Origin: Anaerolineae bacterium
Lineage (GTDB): Bacteria; Chloroflexota; Anaerolineae; 4572-78; J111
Direction of reading: 5' to 3'
Length of the DNA stretch: 64,000 nucleotides
NCBI GenBank assembly: GCA_023382535.1
Contig: JAHDWA010000049.1
Coordinates: 15,892 to 79,891 of the forward strand
Shown: positions 35,265 through 42,005 of the stretch, piece by piece
How the letters are laid out: each line of letters begins with the position of its first letter
Position numbering within the stretch: position 1 is the stretch's first letter
Made by a program: the position numbers and the translations under genes
The notes under the pieces: generated by a model
Database searches by the model: none
Told to the model about the DNA's origin: nothing
The model's input: only the letters and a program-made list of their open reading frames with translations

Positions 35265-35579
35265 TTACGGAACGTCAATAATTGGATAGGTGCAGCGCGG
35301 GCAATGCCCGTTGTGGCCGTCGGCCAGGCTGAACAGGCAGGCGCAGCGCGGATTCGTGCATTGGTGTTTAGGCCGTTCCAGCAGCACGTACTCGAAATTC
35401 CAGAGCGCGTAGCAGGGCAGGCCCTCGACCAGCGAGTAACCTTCCAGCGGCTGAATCTGCCAAACCGCGCACTCGCTCCCGGCCGGGATGGCCGGGAGGT
35501 TGGAGCGGGTAATCTTCCGATTGGTGCGCGCCGGGATCAGCGTCCTGGGATGGATTTTACGGCTAAAATCGTCGTCCAT
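35265..35579 (-). CDS. small zinc-ribbon protein
   Basis: A 104-residue protein with four Cys near the C-terminus (CTNPRCACLFSLADGHNGHCPRC) forming a likely zinc ribbon, so it may bind nucleic acid or protein. Residues 30-70 are a beta-rich segment (SECAVWQIQPLEGYSLVEGLPCYALWNF). It ends 14 bases before the next start, typical early-operon packing. Confidence 0.6.
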   Translation of the reverse strand: MDDDFSRKIHPRTLIPARTNRKITRSNLPAIPAGSECAVWQIQPLEGYSLVEGLPCYALWNFEYVLLERPKHQCTNPRCACLFSLADGHNGHCPRCTYPIIDVP

Positions 35580-35583
35580 CGGC

Positions 35584-36354
35584 CTAGTCCATAAACAGCC
35601 GGTGCAGCCGGCTGAGATGTTCCAGCGCCACCGAGGGGTGGGTGCTTTTCATGGCGTAGGTCATGGCGTTGTAGAGCGACCATTGGGTGCGGCTGCTGAA
35701 CTCGGCAAAGCGCGGTTCCAGCCATTCCTGGCGGGCGACCGGAAGCTGCCGGTCGCTGATGATGTCCCGTCCCCAGGCCAGGCCCAGCATTTGATAAGCC
35801 ATGTCGTCGGTGCAGCGAGCGGCGTGGAGGGCGCTGATGTCCTCTACCAGTTGCCGATGATGGCCGGTGGCCTCGCGGGCGGCCTCGTAGAGTATATCTT
35901 GCAGCCGGGCGATGACGTTCTTGGTGTTCTTGCGGACCACTTTGACCAGGCCGGAAAACATCAGGTTGGAGCAGACCGTGACCTTGCCGCCCAGGCAGAT
36001 GCCTTCGGTCAGGGTTTTGTTGTAGCTCCCGCGCATGCCACAGGCGAAGGGCAGGTTAAGTGTGGCCGATTTGTAGGTCAGCGTCCCAAACATCTGCTGG
36101 TCATTCTGAGCCAAGACAAAGCCCTCGTCCACCAGCTCGTACTCGCCAGGCAGGGTGTTGCCCAGGATTTCTTTAGCCAGCGTCACCAGGGTTTGGTATG
36201 GGACCGGGTGCCATGTTTCGGTCGAGGCCGGCGCCGGGATCAGCCCCAGCTCGTCGAAACTGACCGGCCGGCAGCCTTTGGCATAGCGGCCGGTCAGGTA
36301 AGCCTCGCCGTGTTTAACGATGCGATCAGGGGGAAGGATCAATGTTGTGGTCAT
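35584..36354 (-). CDS. DUF932 phage/plasmid-like protein
   Basis: A 256-residue protein. The start at 36354 has AAAGGA upstream and gives MTTTLILPPDRIVKHGEAY. The pattern FGTLTYKSATLNLPFACGMRGSYNKTLTEGICLGGKVTVCSNLMFSG is the diagnostic core of the DUF932 family (phage/plasmid-like TIGR03299-related). These proteins are frequent in phages and mobile elements and often lie near replication or methylation genes; the molecular function is unknown. Its presence in the leftward operon supports a phage early region. Confidence 0.75.
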   Translation of the reverse strand: MTTTLILPPDRIVKHGEAYLTGRYAKGCRPVSFDELGLIPAPASTETWHPVPYQTLVTLAKEILGNTLPGEYELVDEGFVLAQNDQQMFGTLTYKSATLNLPFACGMRGSYNKTLTEGICLGGKVTVCSNLMFSGLVKVVRKNTKNVIARLQDILYEAAREATGHHRQLVEDISALHAARCTDDMAYQMLGLAWGRDIISDRQLPVARQEWLEPRFAEFSSRTQWSLYNAMTYAMKSTHPSVALEHLSRLHRLFMD

Positions 36355-36370
36355 AGAAGTCCTTTCTAGT

Positions 36371-37363
36371 TTATAAACCGGGGATAGCGGCATCGGCTTC
36401 GGCCTTTGCCAGATAATTGTTTTGGATATCGGCCAGCAGTTCGGCCAGGATGTCCAGGGCCTCCGCCGGCATGCGGTTGATAACCGTGACTGCTTGGCTT
36501 TTTAGCTCGGCCCGGCGCTCGGCAATTTCGTGATCCTTTTGATCCAGCTCATCGCTGTAGTCCGTTCGAGTTGTCCACTTGGCCTTGCAATCTTCGTTGA
36601 GGCAGATCGCGCCGCCGTTTAATTTTACCTGGCGCTGGCCGCAGCGGGGACAGGTGAACTCGCCGGGTTCCTCCGTCGCGTGGGTGTTGGGGACCGCGAC
36701 CAGCTCGCCGCTCGCCGCGAGCGCCGCCAGGCGCTGCTGTTCGAGCCGTTCGGCCTCGCCGGGGGCCAGGTGGTGGCCGACCTGGCCTTCCACGTGGATC
36801 GCGCCGCATCTGGTGCAGGTCATCGTGTCCAGGGGGACGGTGTTCAGGCTGCCACCAGGGCAGTAAGCCCAGCGGCAGCGCAGCTTCAGGCCCCGCCGGG
36901 AGGTAGAATCGTTGTCCACGATCAGGTTGCCGGCGCTGTGGCCATTGCCACGCATCGAGCTGACGACGCTCTCGACGTGTTTGGCCGTGACCTTCCCATT
37001 GGGGGCGGTGTCTACGGCGGTCTGCCAGGCTTCCCGCTGCTGCTCCGGATCGGGCAGGGCGGCCAGGGGCCGGGCGACCGATTCGGCTGACGGCAGGGGG
37101 TAGCCGTTTTCCCCAATTGGGGAAAGCACCCGCTGAATCTTGGCGAAGTCGAGCAGCCGGTAGACGTGGCTGGATTGAAAATCGAACTCCTGCATGACAC
37201 ACTCGCGCCAGGAGGAGTAGCCGAGGGCCTTCCAGCCTTCCCGTTCGTGCAGCTCCAAGAGCTTCGCGCCGACGGCGGAGATGTCGGTCTTGATTTCTTC
37301 AATCAGGACGCGGGCCTCGGTTTCGGTCATAGGGGTGATGATGGTGAGGTCTGTTTGAGTCAT
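36371..37363 (-). CDS. phage regulatory/ParB-C-like protein with zinc motifs
   Basis: A 330-residue protein. The start at 37363 follows AAGGAG and overlaps the previous gene stop (ATGA). Residues 15-120 are helical with a signature used by DUF3102/ParB-associated proteins (GAKLLELHEREGWKALGYSSWRECV ... SHVYRLLDFAKIQRVL ... AESVARPLAALPDPEQQREAWQTAV). The middle has two zinc-type Cys sets (CPGG ... CTRCG; CPRCG ... CLNEDCKAKW). Likely a DNA-binding control or partition-like factor. A palindrome copy falls in its coding sequence at 37107-37125. Confidence 0.6.
   Translation of the reverse strand: MTQTDLTIITPMTETEARVLIEEIKTDISAVGAKLLELHEREGWKALGYSSWRECVMQEFDFQSSHVYRLLDFAKIQRVLSPIGENGYPLPSAESVARPLAALPDPEQQREAWQTAVDTAPNGKVTAKHVESVVSSMRGNGHSAGNLIVDNDSTSRRGLKLRCRWAYCPGGSLNTVPLDTMTCTRCGAIHVEGQVGHHLAPGEAERLEQQRLAALAASGELVAVPNTHATEEPGEFTCPRCGQRQVKLNGGAICLNEDCKAKWTTRTDYSDELDQKDHEIAERRAELKSQAVTVINRMPAEALDILAELLADIQNNYLAKAEADAAIPGL
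37107..37125. repeat. palindrome copy inside a coding sequence
   Basis: TTTTCCCCAATTGGGGAAA lies within the leftward gene and encodes part of SPIGENG. It matches the intergenic copies, so it may be a bound site inside the gene, or chance. Confidence 0.6.
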
Positions 37364-37629
37364 AATTCTCCTTCGTCTTTCATGCGATGATATTCCTGGT
37401 CGCCCCACTCAGCCCAATCACGGGCCTTGCGTTCTTCTGGGGTGAGTTGTTCTTCTTCCCACTCGGCCAATTCCTGGATGAAGGTATCCAGATTGCCCAG
37501 GTAATCGAGGATGCGGGCGCAGGGGTCACAGATAAAATGGGGGTTATTCTTCCGGTCCACAACTACAAGCGTAGCTGTCACGGGCTGCTCGTCGGGGTGT
37601 GCCGGGTTGCAGCAGATTTTTTCGATCAT
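37360..37629 (-). CDS. first gene of the leftward early operon, hypothetical
   Basis: An 89-residue protein with GGAG ten bases before its ATG. It has two Cys pairs (CCNP, CDPC) and an acidic, Trp-rich C-terminal half (IQELAEWEEEQLTPEERKARDWAEWGD). It is the first gene after the leftward promoter at about 37801-37830 and its stop overlaps the next start by four bases. No family recognised. Confidence 0.6.
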   Translation of the reverse strand: MIEKICCNPAHPDEQPVTATLVVVDRKNNPHFICDPCARILDYLGNLDTFIQELAEWEEEQLTPEERKARDWAEWGDQEYHRMKDEGEL

Positions 37630-37800
37630 TTTGAGTTGCTCCGTTGCTAAAAGTACATCTTGAGCTTGTCGAAGGGTTCCCCTGGCTCATATTGCTCTTT
37701 TCCACGAGGAACGTGGTGGGTCATCGGATTGGGAAGGGCCAGTCTGGTAGCCGCCGGTACTGCTGGCGGTTAACACGGATCGGGTCAGGGGAATATCTAA

Positions 37801-37830
37801 ATATTACCATAAGGTAATTCCTACAGTCAA
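37801..37830 (-). promoter_or_regulatory. leftward early promoter
   Basis: On the minus strand, TTGACT (37830-37825) and TAATAT (37806-37801) are 18 bases apart and drive the early operon. The -35 lies within one arm of the inverted repeat at 37826-37866, and the -10 overlaps a small palindrome ATTACC-ATAA-GGTAAT at 37803-37818. Confidence 0.7.
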
Positions 37831-37866
37831 TACCTTAACCTTAAAATTTTACCTGCTGGTATTGAC
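37803..37866. promoter_or_regulatory. operator-like inverted repeats of the switch region
   Basis: GTCAATACC (37826-37834) and GGTATTGAC (37858-37866) are 9-bp arms, each containing a TTGAC -35 element of one of two divergent promoters. A second small palindrome, ATTACC-ATAA-GGTAAT, overlaps the leftward -10. This is the layout of a repressor-controlled divergent switch. Confidence 0.65.
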
Positions 37867-37890
37867 GACAGGTTGGATTCAGTGTATTAT
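37862..37890 (+). promoter_or_regulatory. rightward promoter of the HTH regulator
   Basis: TTGACG (37862-37867) and TATTAT (37885-37890) with a 17-base spacer, 40 bases before the regulator start. The -35 overlaps one arm of the inverted repeat. Confidence 0.8.
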
Positions 37891-37930
37891 GAAGTCGTCC
37901 CTGCGGGGAAATTCTTGGAAAGGAGGTGCT

Positions 37931-38185
37931 ATGGAAATGACCGACCTGGTGAAGATGATTCAGGAACGGCAGGGCAAGATGTCCATCGAAGAGTATGCTA
38001 ACAAAATGGGGCTAAGAGGGGCTACTCTGTCTCGTTGTTACAACGAAGAACGGACACTCGGCATAGATGCCATTCGTAAAATGGCAGAGTACTTCTATCA
38101 AAAAGGCGATATTCAAATGTTACATGCCCTTAGTACCTATGCTTTAGGAATGGACGTCATTGCTCTCACATCTTCACCAAATTAA
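37931..38185 (+). CDS. phage-type HTH regulator (Cro/CI-like)
   Basis: An 84-residue protein with GGAGG five bases before ATG 37931. Residues about 16-45 form a helix-turn-helix (MSIEEYANKMGLRGATLSRCYNEERTLG), with the second helix in the usual XRE position. The C-terminal half is short and helical (IRKMAEYFYQKGDIQMLHAL), too small for a full CI dimer domain. It stands alone rightward from its own promoter, facing the early operon, so it likely represses the leftward promoter and itself through the shared inverted repeats. A terminator follows. Confidence 0.7.
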   Translation: MEMTDLVKMIQERQGKMSIEEYANKMGLRGATLSRCYNEERTLGIDAIRKMAEYFYQKGDIQMLHALSTYALGMDVIALTSSPN

Positions 38186-38231
38186 ACAAAATGACCGCCG
38201 CACCCATTAAGGCACAACGGTCATTTTGTTT
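38184..38231 (+). terminator. long-stem terminator after the regulator
   Basis: AAACAAAATGACCG (38184-38197) and CGGTCATTTTGTTT (38218-38231) form a 14-bp perfect stem. The loop is 20 bases. It closes the regulator transcript and probably the phage side of the junction. Confidence 0.75.
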
Positions 38232-38370
38232 GGGCCATATCCATAGCCCTGCTAAAAAAGCTACTCCCCCTTCTCGTCCGATCCGCCAAGATAGCCGAGA
38301 GGGGAGCTAAATCACACACCTGACCAAATGAGTCAGGAGGGATTTCGTATAGTTTTAATTTCCACCTGGA

Positions 38371-38400
38371 CGTTGCACAGAAAATAAAAAACGTGCAACG
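38371..38400. repeat. inverted repeat next to the tRNA fragment
   Basis: CGTTGCAC (38371-38378) and GTGCAACG (38393-38400) with a 14-base AT-rich spacer, directly at the broken end of the tRNA-Arg. It could be an integrase arm or core site. Confidence 0.6.
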
Positions 38401-38425
38401 GTCTTGCTTTCCCCGCCCTAGAGCC

Positions 38426-38468
38426 ACTGCTTAGAAGGCAGTTGCTCTATCCACTGAGCTACGGGGGC
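38426..38468 (-). pseudogene. truncated tRNA-Arg(TCT), 5' half only
   Basis: Read leftward it gives a normal 5' acceptor strand (GCCCCCG), D-arm (GCTCAGTGGATAGAGC) and full anticodon arm (ACTGC-CTTCTAA-GCAGT, anticodon TCT). The variable loop, T-arm and 3' acceptor are missing: after GCAGT the sequence is unrelated, with no GTTCRA. tRNA genes are common phage integration sites, so this break probably marks the right edge of the element. It differs from a normal attL/attR, which keeps a complete tRNA at one end. Confidence 0.7.
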
Positions 38469-38479
38469 AAAAAGTAAAG

Positions 38480-38506
38480 CCGCTGTGGATTACGTAGCGG
38501 TTTTTT
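38480..38506 (+). terminator. short hairpin terminator
   Basis: CCGCT (38480-38484) with AGCGG (38496-38500), followed by TTTTTT. It lies upstream of the tRNA fragment on the minus strand and may stop rightward read-through from the phage. Confidence 0.6.
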
Positions 38507-38754
38507 ATTTAGTTGGTCATCATGCTATCACAATCAGTTTCAAGAGTCAAAAGGCAAATTTTTGCAGAGGTTAGTCTTGCGATGGCACTCACCCCAAAGA
38601 ACCGGTGTGGACGCGAGTTAAAAACTCTAGCCGCCATCCCACAGGCCGAACCGTGTCCTGAATTTTATCAGCGATGTATAGATGGCGCCGCAATGTTGTT
38701 TCATTTTATGCATCTTATCAGAACCATCCTTTGTTCCCCTACCCCTTCTCAAGT

Positions 38755-39678
38755 TTATAAAACCGTTATTGCTTCAGCTAAGGTGGGCTGAGCTGCTGTG
38801 CCGCCAGCAGCGCGAGTGGAGAGCGCACCGCAAATACAGCCCAGCCTGAGCGCCCGTAGCAATTCCCAGTTGGCTAAATAACCGTAAATAAATCCGGCAT
38901 CGAAAGAGTCTCCTGCCCCGGTCGTATCTACGACAGCGACAGGCAATGAGTCAGCTCGAATCGTTTCCGTCCCCCGTCGGGCTACCGCTCCCGTCGGTCC
39001 GAGTTTGACGGCAACCAGGGGCGTCTGTTTAATGATAGCTTCCAGGGCAGTCTCTATGTCGGCGCTTCTGGTGACCGCCCGAAGTTCGGCGGCGTTAGGT
39101 AAAAAAATATCGGTGCGGATCAGGGTCTCAGCCAGACCGCTGTCCCACATCTCGGTTGGGTCGTAGTTAGTGTCCAGAGAAACACTCAGGCCATGGGCAT
39201 GAGCTTGGTCAAACAGCCGGGGAATATCGGGCCGTAAAGCATTTAGCAAGAAGTAACTACCCAAGTGCAGGTGACGCGCCCGGGCCAGAAGGGCTTGGTT
39301 TATCTCCTCATAACGCAGCGCTGCTATTGAACCTGCATAAGTCAGGATGGCCCGATCATTACCACGCGAAAGGATAACACTCAAACCGGTCTTAATCTGC
39401 TCATCAACCACGACCCCACTGGTATCAACGCCACGGTTTTCCAGATAACTTTTGACAAAGCGCCCAAACTCATCGTTACCAATTTTACCAATAAAGGCTA
39501 CACGCAAACCCAGGCGCGCCACCCCGCAAGCAAAAATTGCCGACGAACTGCCCAGGGTCAAAGTGGCATCGTCAACCAGTTTTTCCGCCTGCCCAAACTG
39601 AGGTGTTACCTCCCCGGTAAGAATCAGGTCAGCATTGAGTTCGCCGACGACTACGACATCAATATTTTTTATGCTCAT
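38755..39678 (-). CDS. PfkB-family carbohydrate kinase
   Basis: A 307-residue ribokinase-type kinase. The N-terminal VVVVGELNADLILTGE is the PfkB entry. The C-terminal signature DTTGAGDSFDAGFIYGYL contains the catalytic Asp and the anion hole (GAGD). It should phosphorylate a sugar or sugar-derived substrate with ATP; the substrate is not set by the sequence. It is the third gene of a leftward operon with an SIS isomerase and an amidohydrolase, suggesting sugar or amino-sugar catabolism. Residue TGLSV(I)LSRGNDRAILTYAGS looks like the lid region. Confidence 0.85.
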   Translation of the reverse strand: MSIKNIDVVVVGELNADLILTGEVTPQFGQAEKLVDDATLTLGSSSAIFACGVARLGLRVAFIGKIGNDEFGRFVKSYLENRGVDTSGVVVDEQIKTGLSVILSRGNDRAILTYAGSIAALRYEEINQALLARARHLHLGSYFLLNALRPDIPRLFDQAHAHGLSVSLDTNYDPTEMWDSGLAETLIRTDIFLPNAAELRAVTRSADIETALEAIIKQTPLVAVKLGPTGAVARRGTETIRADSLPVAVVDTTGAGDSFDAGFIYGYLANWELLRALRLGCICGALSTRAAGGTAAQPTLAEAITVL

Positions 39679-39735
39679 TTAGGTTATACGAAGTAGAATT
39701 GATAACCCCATATCCTTATTAAATCACCCGTAAGG

Positions 39736-40776
39736 TCACATCAAATCCAACCGAACGACCGCCTCCAGGTTTTTGGGCTGATCCGGGTTCAGTCCTTTGG
39801 CCAGTGCCCGATGGCAGGCCAACAATTGCAGGACCGGTAGATACAGCACGTTCCGCACTGCCTCCGGTACGCCTGAACCGAAGACAACATCTGTATCCGA
39901 CTCACCCAGGGCCAATATCCGGCCGCCTAGCCGCTGCACATCTTGTAGTACGGCTGCTTCGTAGTTCCGGTTAGCCTCCGACAGCAGCCCAATGACCAGG
40001 GCACTGGGGCCAGCCATCGAGATGGGACCGTGGCGAAACTCCAGAAAGTGGAACGGTTCGCTGTGAGTCAAAGACATCTCCTTCATCTTGAGATTGGTTT
40101 CGCAGGCTAACCCATACCGTGGGCCGCTCCCCAGGAAGTAAAAGCGGTCGAGTTCCAAATTGCTGCCTTGGGCCTGGGCCAACTCGTTGTAGCGGGAGAG
40201 CAAGCGCTGGCCTACTTCGGGCAATCGCTGCATAGCCTGGAGCAAATCCTGGCGATTGGCCAGTAGCGCGGCCAGGGCTGTCGCCGCCACGTACATCGAG
40301 GCGAACGAACGGGTCTGCGCCAGACTCTGTTCTTGTCCGGCAGGAATGACCAGGTTGACATCCCCCTGCGTTGCCAGGGGCCGGTCAGGATAATTGGTAA
40401 TGGTGATGACCTCCCCCTGCCGGTTTTGGCGGAACTGGTTGACCCCCTGCAAGGTTTCACTCGTTTCACCGGAGCGGCTGACCGCGACCAGCAAGGTGCG
40501 ACCCTGGCCGATGTAGGCGCTGGCGGGGTACATGACAAGTTCGCCGCCGGGGACAGCCCAGGCGGCTCGGCCGGTGAGTTCCTGGGCCAGGGCTGCGCCG
40601 GCCAGCGAGAGATAGTAAGTTGAGCCGCAGCCGGTGAAAATAAGCTGGTCGTAATTACCGGCAGCCCACAACCGCTGCAGCGCCTCGGCCTGCTGCGCTG
40701 CTACCACCAGGGCTTCTTGCCAGGCGGCAGGTTGGGTTTGAATCTCATTCAGAGTATGTTGTCCTAACGCTGTCAT
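39736..40776 (-). CDS. SIS-domain sugar isomerase (GlmS-C-like)
   Basis: A 346-residue protein with two SIS domains. LIFTGCGSTYYLSLAGA and VAVSRSGETSETLQGV are the sugar-phosphate-binding motifs of the GlmS/AgaS-type isomerase domain, and the second half has YFLGSGPRYGLACETNLKMKEMS. It has no glutamine amidotransferase domain. It may isomerise or deaminate an amino-sugar phosphate. Its ATG overlaps the stop of the upstream amidohydrolase (ATGA), so they are translationally coupled. Confidence 0.85.
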   Translation of the reverse strand: MTALGQHTLNEIQTQPAAWQEALVVAAQQAEALQRLWAAGNYDQLIFTGCGSTYYLSLAGAALAQELTGRAAWAVPGGELVMYPASAYIGQGRTLLVAVSRSGETSETLQGVNQFRQNRQGEVITITNYPDRPLATQGDVNLVIPAGQEQSLAQTRSFASMYVAATALAALLANRQDLLQAMQRLPEVGQRLLSRYNELAQAQGSNLELDRFYFLGSGPRYGLACETNLKMKEMSLTHSEPFHFLEFRHGPISMAGPSALVIGLLSEANRNYEAAVLQDVQRLGGRILALGESDTDVVFGSGVPEAVRNVLYLPVLQLLACHRALAKGLNPDQPKNLEAVVRLDLM

Positions 40777-41822
40777 AATGCTCCTTTTACGGAAAGTATC
40801 CGCGCGGCGTTCTGATAATAGACTTTTTCCAAAACCTCATCCGGCAGAAAGAGACCGTAGATATACCAGCGGCCCTGGCCGGGGATGCCCTGCGGATCGG
40901 GGTTGTAATTAAAGTATTCATCGTCGGTTTCAAGGAAACGGTAATAGACCCGGTAGGTAGCCAGGTCCGGGCCGCTATCCGTCCCGAAGAGGATGCGGTC
41001 GGCGTATTGCAGGAAGAAGCGGCGGGATGCATAGGGCTGGCGGCCCAATTCGGAAATGCGCGCGCCGAAGTCAATGTAGAAATTGGGACAGCGATCCAGC
41101 AGGTGGCTAACCCAGCCCAGGTTTTCGGAGTAACAGCCGACGTGCGCCCCGATGAAAGTGGTTTGGGGATGGCGCGCCACCAGGTTAGCCAGTTGGTCCA
41201 TAATGGTTAGAAAGGCCGGGAAAGGCGGGCTGGGAAAGTACCAGTCGGGGTGGGCGTGCAGCTCTTCCCAGCGCTCGTTGGTTTCATCGAGGGGCTCAAA
41301 AAAAGCCACGGGGTCGGCCACGTGGATCAACACCGGCAGGCCCAACTCCCCGGCGGCGGCCCAGACCGGGTCGAGGCGGGGGTCATCCACCGCAACCAGC
41401 GTGCCGTGCTGGTCGCGCACATGCAGACCAAAGGGCTTCCAGATTTTTAGCCCTTCGGCTCCCCAGGCCACCTGCTGCCGAAAGCGGGCGGCAGCCCACT
41501 CGCCGAAGCTGTTACCATGCTCCGGCCAGGCCGCCCAGTTCACACCCCCAAAAATGCGAAATCGCTCGGGGGCAGCCGCCTTGAACTTGTCAAGGCGATG
41601 CTGCAGGATTTCTTCCCCCCAGCCGCCGTCCAAATCCACATAAACGCGGACATCCGCCTCGTCCAGCGCCGCCAGCAGTTCGGCCGTCGGGCGCTCTGCC
41701 CAGCCGCCGCCAAAATCGGGGCCGAGATGGTTATGGGCATCAATCACCGGAAAGCGAGGTTTGGTGATTGGCGTCACTTTGGTTGTCAGCACCGGGCGCG
41801 GGCGGTAATCAGTTAGTAACAT
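40773..41822 (-). CDS. amidohydrolase-family enzyme (metal-dependent)
   Basis: A 349-residue protein; I start it at ATG 41822, with GAGG upstream, and not at the longer frame to 42188, which is low quality. FPVIDAHNHLGPDFGG has the HxH metal motif of the amidohydrolase-2 superfamily. VLIHVADP and TFIGAHVG carry further His ligands, and FGTDSGPD the metal-binding Asp. It is the first gene of the operon with the SIS isomerase and PfkB kinase. The substrate is unknown; a lactone or an aromatic acid is possible. Confidence 0.8.
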   Translation of the reverse strand: MLLTDYRPRPVLTTKVTPITKPRFPVIDAHNHLGPDFGGGWAERPTAELLAALDEADVRVYVDLDGGWGEEILQHRLDKFKAAAPERFRIFGGVNWAAWPEHGNSFGEWAAARFRQQVAWGAEGLKIWKPFGLHVRDQHGTLVAVDDPRLDPVWAAAGELGLPVLIHVADPVAFFEPLDETNERWEELHAHPDWYFPSPPFPAFLTIMDQLANLVARHPQTTFIGAHVGCYSENLGWVSHLLDRCPNFYIDFGARISELGRQPYASRRFFLQYADRILFGTDSGPDLATYRVYYRFLETDDEYFNYNPDPQGIPGQGRWYIYGLFLPDEVLEKVYYQNAARILSVKGAL

Positions 41823-41961
41823 AAGGCACCTCTTCCAATCGTAGCTTAAAATCAACCTAATCATAACCAAAGTTTTGCTCAATGGCAAGCCCGGCAGTAC
41901 CTTACATTCGGGCTTGGAACGAGTTCCCAGAGCTACACCCCTACCCTGCTCAAAGGACCTT

Positions 41962-41998
41962 CGGGCTATTTTCCTTATAGCCCGGTTGGTACTATAAT
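41962..41998 (+). promoter_or_regulatory. TATAAT promoter with hairpin before the metalloprotease
   Basis: TATAAT (41993-41998) lies only 7 bases before GTG 42006, so the transcript may be leaderless. An inverted repeat CGGGCTAT/ATAGCCCG (41962-41969 and 41977-41984) overlaps where the -35 should be; no good -35 is seen. Confidence 0.55.
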
Positions 41999-42005
41999 TA
42001 CCTCC

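Larger units (their letters stand above)
38232..38754. other. right junction region without a clear gene
   Basis: A stretch of about 520 bases between the regulator terminator and the sugar kinase gene, with no convincing gene. It holds an inverted repeat (38371-38400), a tRNA-Arg fragment (38426-38468) and a terminator (38480-38506). Short frames here (for example 38221-38427 leftward) look like remnants. Confidence 0.5.

Noticed and set aside
11746..37125. CRISPR-like array from the repeated palindrome
   Set aside because: Copies are thousands of bases apart with no regular spacers; no other array is seen in the window.
38513..38791. Rightward 92-residue frame after the tRNA fragment
   Set aside because: It starts with TTG without a ribosome site, overlaps the kinase end and is not protein-like.
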